Positions 43,793 to 53,630 of a DNA stretch of 64,000 nt are shown piece after piece. Position numbers and translations under genes: made by a program. Within the stretch, counting starts at the first letter, position 1, and the number at the start of each line of letters is the position of its first letter. This DNA comes from JAAFHB01 sp963677935 (GTDB taxonomy: Bacteria; Bacteroidota; Bacteroidia; Bacteroidales; Prolixibacteraceae). The stretch is from positions 6,138,001-6,202,000 of the forward strand of contig CAXXEH010000003.1 of NCBI GenBank assembly GCA_963677935.2, in the 5' to 3' direction. The notes under the pieces were generated by a model that made no database searches, had not been told where the DNA came from, and was given only the letters and a program-made list of their open reading frames with translations.

Positions 43793-45181
43793 ATGATCTC
43801 TAAATCCATTTTTACAAGAATAGCCGGATTCTGCTGCATGACAGGGATTTGCTCTGCTTTGCTTCCTACCATTGGGTTAGCCGGGGAGAAGATCAATGTC
43901 GTTTTTTTGTTGGCAGATGATTTGCGTTGGAATTCTTTGGGATGTATGGGAAATCCAATTGTCATCACACCCAATATAGACCATCTGTCACGTGAAGGAA
44001 TCCGGTTTAACAATGCCTGCGTGACCACTTCAATCTGTATGGTGAGCAGGGCAAGTATCTTATCGGGACAATATATGAGCCGGCATCATGTAACCAAATT
44101 TGGTGTCGAATTATCCGAAGCTAATTTATCGGAAACCTATCCTGCAATCTTACGAAAAGAGGGTTATTATACCGGGTATGTTGGGAAATATGGGGTTGGT
44201 AAGCTCCGGGATAAGGATTATGATTATAGTACAGTCTATGAAGGCAAACACTGGTTGTCAAACGGTAAAGGGGATTCAATACATGTAACTGCCAAAAATG
44301 AGCGGGATGCTCTTAACTTTCTTAGAAGCAGGCCCAGGGAGAAACCATTTTTACTTTCGGTTGGTTTTTTTGCCACCCACGCCGAGGATCAGCATCCTGA
44401 TCAATACAGGTATCAGCCTCAAAGTGAGAAATATTACCAAAATGATGTAATCCCTGTTCCACGAACGGCTACCTCAAAGGCCCTGAATGCCCTTCCGCCA
44501 TTTATCTGCAGCAAAAAAAATGAGGGACGCAATCGCTGGCACTGGCGCTTCGATACCCCTGAAAAATACCAGCGCTATATGAAAGCCTATTACCGGATGC
44601 TTACCGAAATGGATCTGGCGATTGGTAAAATAGTGGATGAATTAAAGGCTCAAGGGGTTTACGAAAACACTCTGATTATCTTTATGGGTGATAATGGCTA
44701 TTTCCAATCGGAACATGAGCTTGCCGACAAATGGTATCCCTACGAAGAATCGATCCGGGTCCCGCTCATTGTCCATGATCCACGCCTTCCCTCAAATAAA
44801 AGGAATACCTCGAACAATGAATTTGTATTGAATATCGATATTTCTCCAACGATCATTGCCGCAACCGGAGCTCCGGTCCCATTTCAGGTTCAGGGACATG
44901 ATTTTTCAACGTTGTATTTGAATAAAAAAAGTTCCGATTGGCGCCAGGATTTTTATTACGAGCACCCGGTAGTGAATAGCAAGACATTTATTCCTTCCTC
45001 GGAAGCATTGGTAACGCATTATAACAAATATATTTACTGGCCTGATTATCAGGCTGAGGAGTATTTTGATCTGAAAGCGGATCCGACTGAAGAACATAAT
45101 TTAATTGTTATGCCTAAAAATCAACCGGTAATCAAAGCAATGAAAAAGCGTTTTGCTGAGTTAAAACAAAAAGCAAAGTAA
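43793..45181 (+). CDS. Sulfatase (type I, FGly) with CMVSR motif
   Basis: The 462-residue protein has a Cys-rich signal peptide (FTRIAGFCCMTGICSALL), then the metal-binding VVFLLADDLRWNSLGCMG and the formylglycine motif ICMVSRASILSG with Cys82. The usual Pro of CxPSR is Val. A later DNGYFQSEHELADKWYPYEE carries the second metal and Lys/His contacts. It is a carbohydrate-type S1 sulfatase for an exported location; substrate unknown. It is the first of an apparent operon, with a 7-base gap to a second sulfatase. Confidence 0.9.
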   Translation: MISKSIFTRIAGFCCMTGICSALLPTIGLAGEKINVVFLLADDLRWNSLGCMGNPIVITPNIDHLSREGIRFNNACVTTSICMVSRASILSGQYMSRHHVTKFGVELSEANLSETYPAILRKEGYYTGYVGKYGVGKLRDKDYDYSTVYEGKHWLSNGKGDSIHVTAKNERDALNFLRSRPREKPFLLSVGFFATHAEDQHPDQYRYQPQSEKYYQNDVIPVPRTATSKALNALPPFICSKKNEGRNRWHWRFDTPEKYQRYMKAYYRMLTEMDLAIGKIVDELKAQGVYENTLIIFMGDNGYFQSEHELADKWYPYEESIRVPLIVHDPRLPSNKRNTSNNEFVLNIDISPTIIAATGAPVPFQVQGHDFSTLYLNKKSSDWRQDFYYEHPVVNSKTFIPSSEALVTHYNKYIYWPDYQAEEYFDLKADPTEEHNLIVMPKNQPVIKAMKKRFAELKQKAK

Positions 45182-45188
45182 TCAAATA

Positions 45189-46604
45189 ATGGAAACGAAA
45201 CTAACCAATGCCGGAATATTCGCTTGTTCTCTTTTTCTGGTTTCAGAAATTAACCTTCAGGCTCAAAACCCGGCCATTCAGAAAAATCCAAATATTGTTT
45301 TTATCCTGGCCGATGACCTGGGATGGAAAGATTTGAGTTGTTACGGAAATCCTTTTAATGAAACACCCAATCTGGATAAACTGGCTCAGAGTGGTATCCG
45401 TTTTACTCAGGCTTATGCTGCCTGTCCGGTTTGTTCCCCCACAAGGGCATCAATTATGACGGGGAAATATCCTGCGCGGTTGCAGCTCACCAATTTTATA
45501 GGAGGAGTTCGCACCGATCCCAAATCCCAAATCTTACCGGCCAACTGGAAACAGTACCTGGATGCCAGGGAAATAACGCTGCCTGAACTCCTGAAGCAAA
45601 AAGGGTATGCCACAGGAATGGTTGGCAAATGGCACCTTGGAAGCCAGGATTCTATAGCCCCATGGAATCAGGGCTTTGATTATTCCAGAATGATTGGGAA
45701 AAACGGACTGGACTATTACAATTACTCGATTTTTAGCGATTCGTATAAGAGCGAGTTTGCAGATCACGGAACAGAATACCTGACCGATAAACTCACCGGT
45801 TATGGGGTCGAATTTATTAAACAGAACATTAAAAAGCCGTTCTTTCTTTACCTGGCCTATTCTGCGCCACATGTGGTTCTTGTTCCGAGAGCCGATAAAC
45901 TGAGTAAATACTTTATTAAGTATGCAAAATTTGAGGAGAAATATAACCCAAATTATGCGGCGATGCTCGAAAGTCTGGATGATGGAGTGGGAGTGATTGT
46001 TCAGACATTGAAAGAACAGGGATTACTCGAAAATACCATTATTGTTTTTACCTCTGACAATGGCGGTCTGGGTCTCGACGAGCTGGGACCAACTCCTACC
46101 TCCAATGCCCCGCTACGCAAATGGAAAGGGCATATTTACGAGGGTGGAACCCGTGTGCCGGCAATCGTAAGCTGGGCAGGACATATCGCACCCGGAAAGG
46201 TTTCGGATAACTATTACAGCAGTATTGATTATTTGCCAACTTTTTGCGATCTTACCGGTATTTCATCGCTTCCACGAAATGTGGATGGTCAAAGTATACT
46301 TCCGATGATCCTGAATCCTGATCTGGTTGTAAATCAAACCAAACCGCTTTTCTGGCATTACCCTCATTTTTCCAATCAGTTGGGTCGGCCTGCTGGTTCG
46401 GTACGTGTGGGAGATTATAAATTGGTTGAACTCTATGAAACTGGTAAGCTTGAATTGTACAATCTGAAGGAGGATATTTCAGAGTCGAATGACCTTTCAG
46501 GAAAAATGAAAGGGAAAACAGAGGAGTTACACCTTTTGCTTTCCGACTGGCGGAAACAGGTGAACGCCCAAATGCCAGTCCCCAATCCTGATTTCAAAAA
46601 GTAA
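45189..46604 (+). CDS. Sulfatase (type I, FGly) with CSPTR motif
   Basis: The 471-residue protein has a signal-like N terminus (IFACSLFLVSEINLQAQ), IVFILADDLGWKDLSCYGN for metal binding, the formylglycine motif VCSPTRASIMTGKYP with Cys82, and GKWHLGSQ after it. TSDNGGLG and the WKGHIYEGGTRVPAI stretch are typical of the S1 group that removes sulfate from sugars in an exo manner. It follows the first sulfatase by 7 bases and precedes the GH78 gene by 25. Sulfate position not assignable. Confidence 0.92.
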   Translation: METKLTNAGIFACSLFLVSEINLQAQNPAIQKNPNIVFILADDLGWKDLSCYGNPFNETPNLDKLAQSGIRFTQAYAACPVCSPTRASIMTGKYPARLQLTNFIGGVRTDPKSQILPANWKQYLDAREITLPELLKQKGYATGMVGKWHLGSQDSIAPWNQGFDYSRMIGKNGLDYYNYSIFSDSYKSEFADHGTEYLTDKLTGYGVEFIKQNIKKPFFLYLAYSAPHVVLVPRADKLSKYFIKYAKFEEKYNPNYAAMLESLDDGVGVIVQTLKEQGLLENTIIVFTSDNGGLGLDELGPTPTSNAPLRKWKGHIYEGGTRVPAIVSWAGHIAPGKVSDNYYSSIDYLPTFCDLTGISSLPRNVDGQSILPMILNPDLVVNQTKPLFWHYPHFSNQLGRPAGSVRVGDYKLVELYETGKLELYNLKEDISESNDLSGKMKGKTEELHLLLSDWRKQVNAQMPVPNPDFKK

Positions 46605-46629
46605 TTTTTAAATTTTAATTAATATACCT

Positions 46630-49377
46630 ATGAATAGGAACCGATTATTTATTTTAATCTTTCTTTTGATTTTACCCGTGTTCGTTTCGTTCGGTAAAAT
46701 AAAACCCATATCACTCACTTGCGAGTATTTGCAAAATCCCGCCGTGGTTGATGTTTCCAGACCTCGCCTGGCCTGGATAAACGTTGCCGGAGAAGGGGAG
46801 CGGGGAGAGCGGCAAACAGCCTGGCAGATTCGTGTGGCAACTTCTGAAAAGAGGTTGGAGCAGGCAGATTTGTGGGATAGTAAAAAGGTGAATGGTGAAG
46901 AATGTAACAGAGTCGAATATGCCGGAACTCCTTTATTGTCAAGGATGGATTGCTGGTGGCAATTGCGTGTCTGGGATAAGAATGGCATTGCTTCGGAATG
47001 GAGCAAACCTGCTTTTTGGCGGATGGGAATCCTGAATCCATCAGAATGGAGCGCCAAATGGATAGGAGCCCCATGGCAGGGTGAAGAAGCGCTTCCCAAA
47101 ATCACCAATCCAAAAACTCATTTGCCTGAAAAATTACCTCCTCCAGCCCCGATGTTCAGAAAGGAATTCAGGATTGACAAGAAAATTGAAAAAGCGGTCG
47201 CTTTTGTTACCGGACTGGGATATTTTGAGCTTTTCCTGAACGGACAAAAGGTTGGTAATGACGTGCTGGTTCCAAATCAAACCAACTACGGGAAACGTCC
47301 TGAATTAATCAACGAAGGTATTCCTCTCGAAGACAATTTTAAGGAATACAGGGTAATGTACCTGGCTTATGACATCAAAAAGCTATTGAAAAACGGTCAG
47401 AATGCAGTTGGTAGTATTCTTGGAAATGGATTTTATAATCCTGCTAAAAGCTGGGCCGGTGCATACGGATCTCCGCGTTTTCTTGCACAGATACACATCA
47501 CCTATACTGACGGAGAGGAAGAAGTTATCGCAAGCAACGAGAGCTGGAAAGCAGCAGAAAGTGCTATTCTGATGGATATGGTCTATTATGGAGAACACTA
47601 TGATGCAAGGAAAGAGCAAAAAGGGTGGTGCCAGCCGGGATTCGACGATTCGGCATGGAAACAGGTTGTGTTGCGCAAAGCTCCCGAAGGGAAGCTGGTC
47701 GCTCAGACTGCAAATCCCGACCAGGTGATAGAACGTCTCAAACCTGTGAAAATAGAGAAACTGGCCAACGGAAATTATCAGGTTGACTTTGGCGTGGAGG
47801 TTTCAGGATGGGTGCGGTTAAACAACGTTAAAGGTCCTGCCGGCCAAAAAATTGAAATCAAATACTTGTGCCCAAACTCCTCAGGTGAGAATTTCTACCT
47901 GTTGAAAGGTGAAGGTACTGAATCATACGCCGCACGGTTTAACTGGTTTGTTTTTAGTGGTGTTGAGATCTGTAACTGGCCGGGCGAATTAAAGGCTGAT
48001 CAGATCACCGCCGAAGTGGTTCATACCGCAATTGAGGAATCAGCCACCTTTGAAACTTCCAATCCCCTCTTTAACACAATCAATAAAATCTGGCGTAGAA
48101 GTCAGACCGATAATATGCATGGCGGTATTGCCAGCGATTGTCCGCACCGGGAACGATCCCCATACACGGGAGATGGACAGGTCTCCAGCGTAATGGTCAT
48201 GCATAATTTCGATGCCCGGAATTTCTATCAGAAATGGATACAGGATATACTTGGCGCCCAGAATGTTGAAACCGGATATGTCCCTAATGGCGCCCCATGG
48301 CAACCTGGATGTGGCGGAGGTGTTGCCTGGGGTGCAGCAATCTGCATCATGCCCTGGGAATTTTATCTTCATTACGGTTCAAAAGATATGCTGGAAGACA
48401 ATTATCAAGGGATGAAGGAGTACATCCGTTATATGCAGTCATGGGTCAATGCGGATGGTATCATGTATTCGCAGCGAACCGGAAAAGACGGGAAAGTGCT
48501 CCAGTGGTTTAACCTGGGTGATTGGGTTGCTCCCGGAAACCTCCCACCCGAAAAAATGGTCCACACCTTCTATTTCTGGAGATGCGCCGATCTGACAGCA
48601 AAGGCTGCAAAAGCGCTAAATAAACCTGAAGATGAAACTAAATATGCCCTGTTGGCTGAGCGAACCAAAAAAGCATTTTGCAAAGAATTTTATGATGAAA
48701 AAAATGGCACCTACGGAAAGGCGGGTGGTAATATTTTTGCCCTGAAAATGGGAGTTCCTGATAATCAGTATCCAAGAGTGATCAAAGCCTTAAAGGATGA
48801 CATCAAAGCGAATAACGGGAATCTGGATACCGGAATTTTCGGAACGCAGTTCTTCTTCGAGGTATTATCAGAAAACGGCATGCACGATTTAGCCTATGAA
48901 GCGTTAAACAAACGTACCCAGCCCAGCTTTGGCTGGTGGATTGATCAGGGTGCCACAACGACCTGGGAACAATGGAACGGGGATAATTCACGCAACCACC
49001 CGATGTTTGGAGGTAGCCTTGTGTGGTTTTACCGGAAACTGGCAGGAATGAATACCGATCCTGATGCTCCGGGATACCACCACATTATCTTCCGTCCACA
49101 GCCGGTAGCTGATCTCTCTTTTGTGAAGTACGACCATCAAACACCTTATGGCAAAGCCGGGATTTATTGGAGAAATGAAAATCAGCAGTTTTCAATGCAG
49201 TTGACCGTTCCGGTAGGTTGTGAGGCAACGGTTTATGTTCCTTTGATGAAGGGGAAAGAAATAACGGAAAACAGTCATGCAGTTACAGGGTCAGATGACG
49301 TCACGGTCATCAGGGATGAAGAAGGCTACCGGATATTTACAGTGAAAAGTGGACAATACCTGTTTTTATCAAAATGA
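46630..49377 (+). CDS. GH78 alpha-L-rhamnosidase, secreted
   Basis: The 915-residue protein has a signal peptide (LFILIFLLILPVFVSFG), then PISLTCEYLQNPAVVDVSRP, the typical start of bacterial rhamnosidase N-terminal domains, two beta domains to about residue 460, and the (alpha/alpha)6 catalytic domain with DCPHRERSPYTGDGQ (Asp/Arg/Glu cluster) and the later GWWIDQGATTTWEQW with a second Glu. The end of the catalytic domain reads NHPMFGGSLVWFYRKLAGM, followed by a C-terminal beta domain. It would release terminal L-rhamnose. It sits between sulfatases. Confidence 0.93.
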   Translation: MNRNRLFILIFLLILPVFVSFGKIKPISLTCEYLQNPAVVDVSRPRLAWINVAGEGERGERQTAWQIRVATSEKRLEQADLWDSKKVNGEECNRVEYAGTPLLSRMDCWWQLRVWDKNGIASEWSKPAFWRMGILNPSEWSAKWIGAPWQGEEALPKITNPKTHLPEKLPPPAPMFRKEFRIDKKIEKAVAFVTGLGYFELFLNGQKVGNDVLVPNQTNYGKRPELINEGIPLEDNFKEYRVMYLAYDIKKLLKNGQNAVGSILGNGFYNPAKSWAGAYGSPRFLAQIHITYTDGEEEVIASNESWKAAESAILMDMVYYGEHYDARKEQKGWCQPGFDDSAWKQVVLRKAPEGKLVAQTANPDQVIERLKPVKIEKLANGNYQVDFGVEVSGWVRLNNVKGPAGQKIEIKYLCPNSSGENFYLLKGEGTESYAARFNWFVFSGVEICNWPGELKADQITAEVVHTAIEESATFETSNPLFNTINKIWRRSQTDNMHGGIASDCPHRERSPYTGDGQVSSVMVMHNFDARNFYQKWIQDILGAQNVETGYVPNGAPWQPGCGGGVAWGAAICIMPWEFYLHYGSKDMLEDNYQGMKEYIRYMQSWVNADGIMYSQRTGKDGKVLQWFNLGDWVAPGNLPPEKMVHTFYFWRCADLTAKAAKALNKPEDETKYALLAERTKKAFCKEFYDEKNGTYGKAGGNIFALKMGVPDNQYPRVIKALKDDIKANNGNLDTGIFGTQFFFEVLSENGMHDLAYEALNKRTQPSFGWWIDQGATTTWEQWNGDNSRNHPMFGGSLVWFYRKLAGMNTDPDAPGYHHIIFRPQPVADLSFVKYDHQTPYGKAGIYWRNENQQFSMQLTVPVGCEATVYVPLMKGKEITENSHAVTGSDDVTVIRDEEGYRIFTVKSGQYLFLSK

Positions 49378-49720
49378 AAATCAGGGGATTTTCCCGAAGC
49401 TTAATCCCAAATATAAGGTTGGAACCGAGAGTCCAGTGGGTAAGAAACCGGTTTTCCCGATCGAAAAATATTCGAGCTATTAAGGAGAGATTTATGTGGT
49501 GGAAATATTTTAAGGTCATACTTTATCAATAAATCGATGGTTATATGATTTAATTGTGAAAAAAGGAAATTCAAATTTACTTCGTCACGTCTTACCAATA
49601 ACGGAATAAAGGAGTTGGGACATATTTAAAAGTAATTGGGATATTTTTGAAAGTTATCTACCCTTCATAATCTTAAATTGCAAGGCTAAAATTAACACTT
49701 TATCTGCGATCCTAAATTCC
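49378..49720. other. Intergenic region with a possible gene relic
   Basis: About 340 bases without an intact gene. On the minus strand 49476-49381 reads a 31-residue tail, ending PTLYLGLSFGKIP then stop, which looks like the last strands of an outer-membrane barrel; no gene precedes it in frame. The rest is AT-rich. A promoter for the next sulfatase is expected here but not convincing. Confidence 0.3.
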
Positions 49721-51172
49721 ATGAATTCTAAACCAATTTTTCTGGCCCTTTCGGGGATGTTTTTACTTTCTTCTGCGACAAAGAAGGTTGAAAGACCAAA
49801 TCTGGTTTTTATTCTGTCTGACCAGCAAACCTTCGATATGTTGGGATGCTATGGAAATAAACAGATCAAAACCCCTCATCTGGATCAGTTTGCCAGACAG
49901 GGGGTGCGGTTCACCCATTGTTTTTCCAATTCACCGATTTGCACTCCTTTCAGAGGAATGTTAATGAGCGGTCAGCAAACCTTGTATAACGGAACATTTG
50001 TAAACGATAAACCGCTTGTTCCTGGTCACGGAAAGAAGTTCGCAGAGGTGTTGCGCGATTCAGGTTATAACACCGCCTATATTGGTAAATGGCATATTCA
50101 GGGTGGCGACCGCAATCGGCCAATTCCAAAAGGAGAAATGCGTTACGGATTTGACGAACTGTTTGAAAGCAATAATTGTCATGTCGATTTTCGTGCCGGA
50201 AAATGTTTTTACTGGAACGAGGAGGGGCAGAAGGTCTTTTTCAATAAATGGGAAGTTTACGGACAAACCGACCAGGCACTCCAATATCTTGATAGTCGCA
50301 AAGAGGCAACCAAACCTTTTGCACTCTTTGTCTCGTGGCACCCGCCGCACGACTGGGGTAAATTTAAGGGTGAAGATGGCCTGATGCATTACCAATATGA
50401 TGCACCGGAGGAATTGATGGCGATGTATAATCGCGACAGCATTAGGACACGTCCCGGAATTGAGAATACTCCCGATCACCGAAGGATGTTTCACGGTCAG
50501 ATGGCGATGACCACGGGTGTGGATATCGCATTCGGACAGCTGATGGAAAAACTCAGGAAGCTGAAACTCGACAAGAATACGGTTGTTGTTTTCACGTCAG
50601 ATCATGGCGATATGCTGGAATTTGACAATGCAATTTTCCCCAAACAATATCCGCATGATTACTCGTGCCACATTCCCTTTATGATACGTTGGCCTGGGAA
50701 AATCGATAGAGGAACTGCCACGGGATTATTATTCAGTGCGTTGGATATAATGCCATCTGTCTTGGGATTGATGGGACTTGAAGTTCCAAGGGAATGTCAG
50801 GGAAAAAATCTGGCGAATGCCATCCTGACTCATGATGAAAATGCTGTTGATTATGTCCCGATCTGGTTGTATGAGGGGAAGGGTTTTCGTGGGGTAATTA
50901 CGCACGATTTTACCTTTTCAACCCAAAAAGGTGCAACAGAAGGATCATTACACAGTGTTTTGTTTGACCGTAAAAACGACCCTTGTCAGTTAACCAATCT
51001 GTTTGCCGACCCGAAAATGGCCCAAGAAAAAGAGAAACTCTGGAATCTCACTCAGCAATGGATGGCAAAATACAACGATCATTTCTGGGAACAATCCGAT
51101 TTTATGAAAGCTGCCACCCAGGAACAGTGGGATAATCCACCTTATTTCAGACCGGTTGATATACTGAAGTAG
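49721..51172 (+). CDS. Sulfatase (type I, FGly) with CTPFR motif
   Basis: The 483-residue protein has a short signal-like start (IFLALSGMFLLSSATK), LVFILSDQQTFDMLGCYGN for metal binding (Asp-Gln-Gln rather than Asp-Asp), the formylglycine motif ICTPFRGMLMSGQ with Cys74 (Phe for Ser), and GKWHIQGGDRN. VFTSDHGDMLEF carries the second metal site. This SDQQ/CTPFR pattern belongs to a subgroup different from the two sulfatases before it, so another sulfate position or sugar is likely. Confidence 0.9.
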   Translation: MNSKPIFLALSGMFLLSSATKKVERPNLVFILSDQQTFDMLGCYGNKQIKTPHLDQFARQGVRFTHCFSNSPICTPFRGMLMSGQQTLYNGTFVNDKPLVPGHGKKFAEVLRDSGYNTAYIGKWHIQGGDRNRPIPKGEMRYGFDELFESNNCHVDFRAGKCFYWNEEGQKVFFNKWEVYGQTDQALQYLDSRKEATKPFALFVSWHPPHDWGKFKGEDGLMHYQYDAPEELMAMYNRDSIRTRPGIENTPDHRRMFHGQMAMTTGVDIAFGQLMEKLRKLKLDKNTVVVFTSDHGDMLEFDNAIFPKQYPHDYSCHIPFMIRWPGKIDRGTATGLLFSALDIMPSVLGLMGLEVPRECQGKNLANAILTHDENAVDYVPIWLYEGKGFRGVITHDFTFSTQKGATEGSLHSVLFDRKNDPCQLTNLFADPKMAQEKEKLWNLTQQWMAKYNDHFWEQSDFMKAATQEQWDNPPYFRPVDILK

Positions 51173-51292
51173 CAGGGGTGCTGCCGCACCTCTCCACGAT
51201 TGTCACAATACGATGGAGTGCCATCGGTACGGATTATTTTAAAGTATTGAATGCTTACCTTGTGAATTATAAAAGTTAATAAAAAAGGGCCG

Positions 51293-53587
51293 ATGAGAAT
51301 ATTTTTGTTTTTCATAGTTATTCTGCTTGCAAATCATGCGACAAGCCAAATTCCTCCAAAACACGAGCGGGCAATAAAAAGTGGTAAGGGTATAGAAATT
51401 GCCCGGATAAAAGGTGATTTTTCCAATCCTCCAGTTCGGTATCGGATGCTTCAAATGAGTCATCAACCTACATTGGATGGTACCCTCGACAGCCTGAAAA
51501 AGTATGGTTATGGCGGAGTGGTTTCCAATGTAGGCTTCGGAAACTACCTTCAAAGTGATAAGGAGTGGCAACTCTTTGACGATTTTCAGAAGCGTGCTAC
51601 TGAACTTGGCCTCGGTTTCTGGCTCTATGATGAAAAAGGATATCCAAGCGGAAAGGCTGGCGGACTTACATTACAGGGGCATCCCGAATATGAAACCATT
51701 GGAATCATCTGTTCAAGAACAGAGGGAAGCGGGAAAATCACTCATCCAATCCCTTCAGGTAAAAGGTATTTTAATGACCCGGTATTTATTTGTGCGGCAC
51801 CCGTAACAAATGGATTGTACGATTTCTCAAAGATTATTGACCTGACAAAGGCGAATAAAAAGGGGGAAGATACCCTCAAATGGCAGGCGCCTGATCAGCA
51901 GCAATGGGGCATACTCTCCTTTCATCTCAAAAGAATGTATGAAGGAACACATATTGTTACCAATGTTTCGGACACGGGCAGGTACATCAACATCATTGAC
52001 AGGGAGGCGATTGCCCGGTTTATTCATCTGACCCATGAAGGGTATAAAAGCCGAATGGGCGACGCTTTGCCGAAATCTGTTCATGCCGTTTTTACCGACG
52101 AACCCTCACTCATGACCTCCTATCTGAAAAATGATGACACCCTGCTTCCGGCCATCCCCTGGAGCCGTACCTTCAGAGAAGAGTTCAAGGCAAAGTATGG
52201 CTACGATATTGTGACTTCACTCCCCTATCTTTTCGAGGACGGAGGTGCACAAACGGTATATAAACGATTGGATTATTGGAGTTTGGTTTCCAAACTCATA
52301 GAGGAAAATTATTACGGGCAAATTCAAAACTGGTGTCATGCTAATGGTCCTGCAGCCTCGGGACATGTTTTGCTGGAAGAGAGTTTGTACTGGCACACAG
52401 TGTATGAAGGTAATTTATTCAGAGACCTGAGGCGCATGGACCTTCCCGGTCTGGATATGCTCACTTCGGATCCGATGGCGCTGGCTCACTCCTCTCAGAT
52501 TCCGGTTCCCAAGTTTGTAAGCTCAGTGACTCACATGACCGGAAAATGGGAAAACATGAGTGAAACATCTGCTCATCAGCAGAGAGCTGCAAAAATTCCT
52601 GTTTCATTCGCGATGCGTCTGGCCACTATCGGATACCAGTATGCTTTAGGACTTACCCGCGTCACATCCTATTATGGCTATAATGAATTTACTGATTCCG
52701 AGAGGAAAATTTTCAACGATTATATTGGAAGATTAGGACTGACACTGACCTACGGAAAACATAAGGCTGATGTGGCGGTTTATTATCCCATTCAGACCAT
52801 GTGGGGGAGCATCACCCCAACCCGGAAGACAACGTGGGAACCACCCGACCCAAGGCGTACCGAATCTGTTCCGCCTAAAACAGCCAGAAATCAGGGACTT
52901 TACCTGACCACCCATATTATCCCTTATGCTCCGGATTTGCCCGATGCACAGCGGGTTGATGCCGCATTCGGCGAAGTTTCGCGGGAATTGCTGGCCAACC
53001 AGATTGACTTTGATTACATGGATGACCAGGCACTTTCAGAAGCAACGCTTCAAAATGGAAAATTGCTGATAAATGGGGAAGGTTTCAGTTGTCTGGTATT
53101 GCCTGAAACTAAGGTTATCCCACTTTCTACCTATGAGAAGATTGTCGCTTTTATCTCTTCCGGGGGATCGGTTGTGGTCCTTGGAAACCTGCCACAACTG
53201 GGATTGAATGAGCTGAAAACAAAAAGTGTCATCCGTATATCAGACCAGCTAAGTACATCTAAAAAGGTGAAAATTATAGGTGCGATTCCTAAAATTCAAA
53301 AGACTGTGAGTGAACTTATTAGTCCTGATCTGAAGCTGGACCTGCCCTGCCGGGAATTGTTTTATAACCATCGGGCCGATGATAACACAGATATTTACTA
53401 CCTGATCAATCTCTCGGATCAACTTGTTGAGAGAACGATCACCTTTAGAGCTGCCGGGAATTTGGAAAGCTGGAATCCGTTAAACGGGGAGATATCACCG
53501 CTATCCGTTACCCGCAAAGGGTCTAAAACCACCATAAAAATCCGGTTAGAACCATTTGAGGCTAAGATAATGGTTTTCAATAATTAA
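51293..53587 (+). CDS. GH106-like glycoside hydrolase, secreted
   Basis: The 764-residue protein has a signal peptide (FLFFIVILLANHATSQ). The fold reads as a TIM barrel of the GH106/related type: RYRMLQMSHQP, GYGGVVSNVGFGNYL, WLYDEKGYPSGKAGGL, then VFTDEPSLM and LLEESLYWHT, with acid residues that could be catalytic, and a closing beta domain with YYLINLSDQ. It is about 300 residues shorter than the GH106 enzyme at 56365, so it may lack accessory domains or belong to a sister family. Rhamnosidase activity is inferred from context only. Confidence 0.7.
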   Translation: MRIFLFFIVILLANHATSQIPPKHERAIKSGKGIEIARIKGDFSNPPVRYRMLQMSHQPTLDGTLDSLKKYGYGGVVSNVGFGNYLQSDKEWQLFDDFQKRATELGLGFWLYDEKGYPSGKAGGLTLQGHPEYETIGIICSRTEGSGKITHPIPSGKRYFNDPVFICAAPVTNGLYDFSKIIDLTKANKKGEDTLKWQAPDQQQWGILSFHLKRMYEGTHIVTNVSDTGRYINIIDREAIARFIHLTHEGYKSRMGDALPKSVHAVFTDEPSLMTSYLKNDDTLLPAIPWSRTFREEFKAKYGYDIVTSLPYLFEDGGAQTVYKRLDYWSLVSKLIEENYYGQIQNWCHANGPAASGHVLLEESLYWHTVYEGNLFRDLRRMDLPGLDMLTSDPMALAHSSQIPVPKFVSSVTHMTGKWENMSETSAHQQRAAKIPVSFAMRLATIGYQYALGLTRVTSYYGYNEFTDSERKIFNDYIGRLGLTLTYGKHKADVAVYYPIQTMWGSITPTRKTTWEPPDPRRTESVPPKTARNQGLYLTTHIIPYAPDLPDAQRVDAAFGEVSRELLANQIDFDYMDDQALSEATLQNGKLLINGEGFSCLVLPETKVIPLSTYEKIVAFISSGGSVVVLGNLPQLGLNELKTKSVIRISDQLSTSKKVKIIGAIPKIQKTVSELISPDLKLDLPCRELFYNHRADDNTDIYYLINLSDQLVERTITFRAAGNLESWNPLNGEISPLSVTRKGSKTTIKIRLEPFEAKIMVFNN

Positions 53588-53630
53588 TGCTAAAGCTTGA
53601 CGATTCATAAAACAACTAAGATTTATACCA

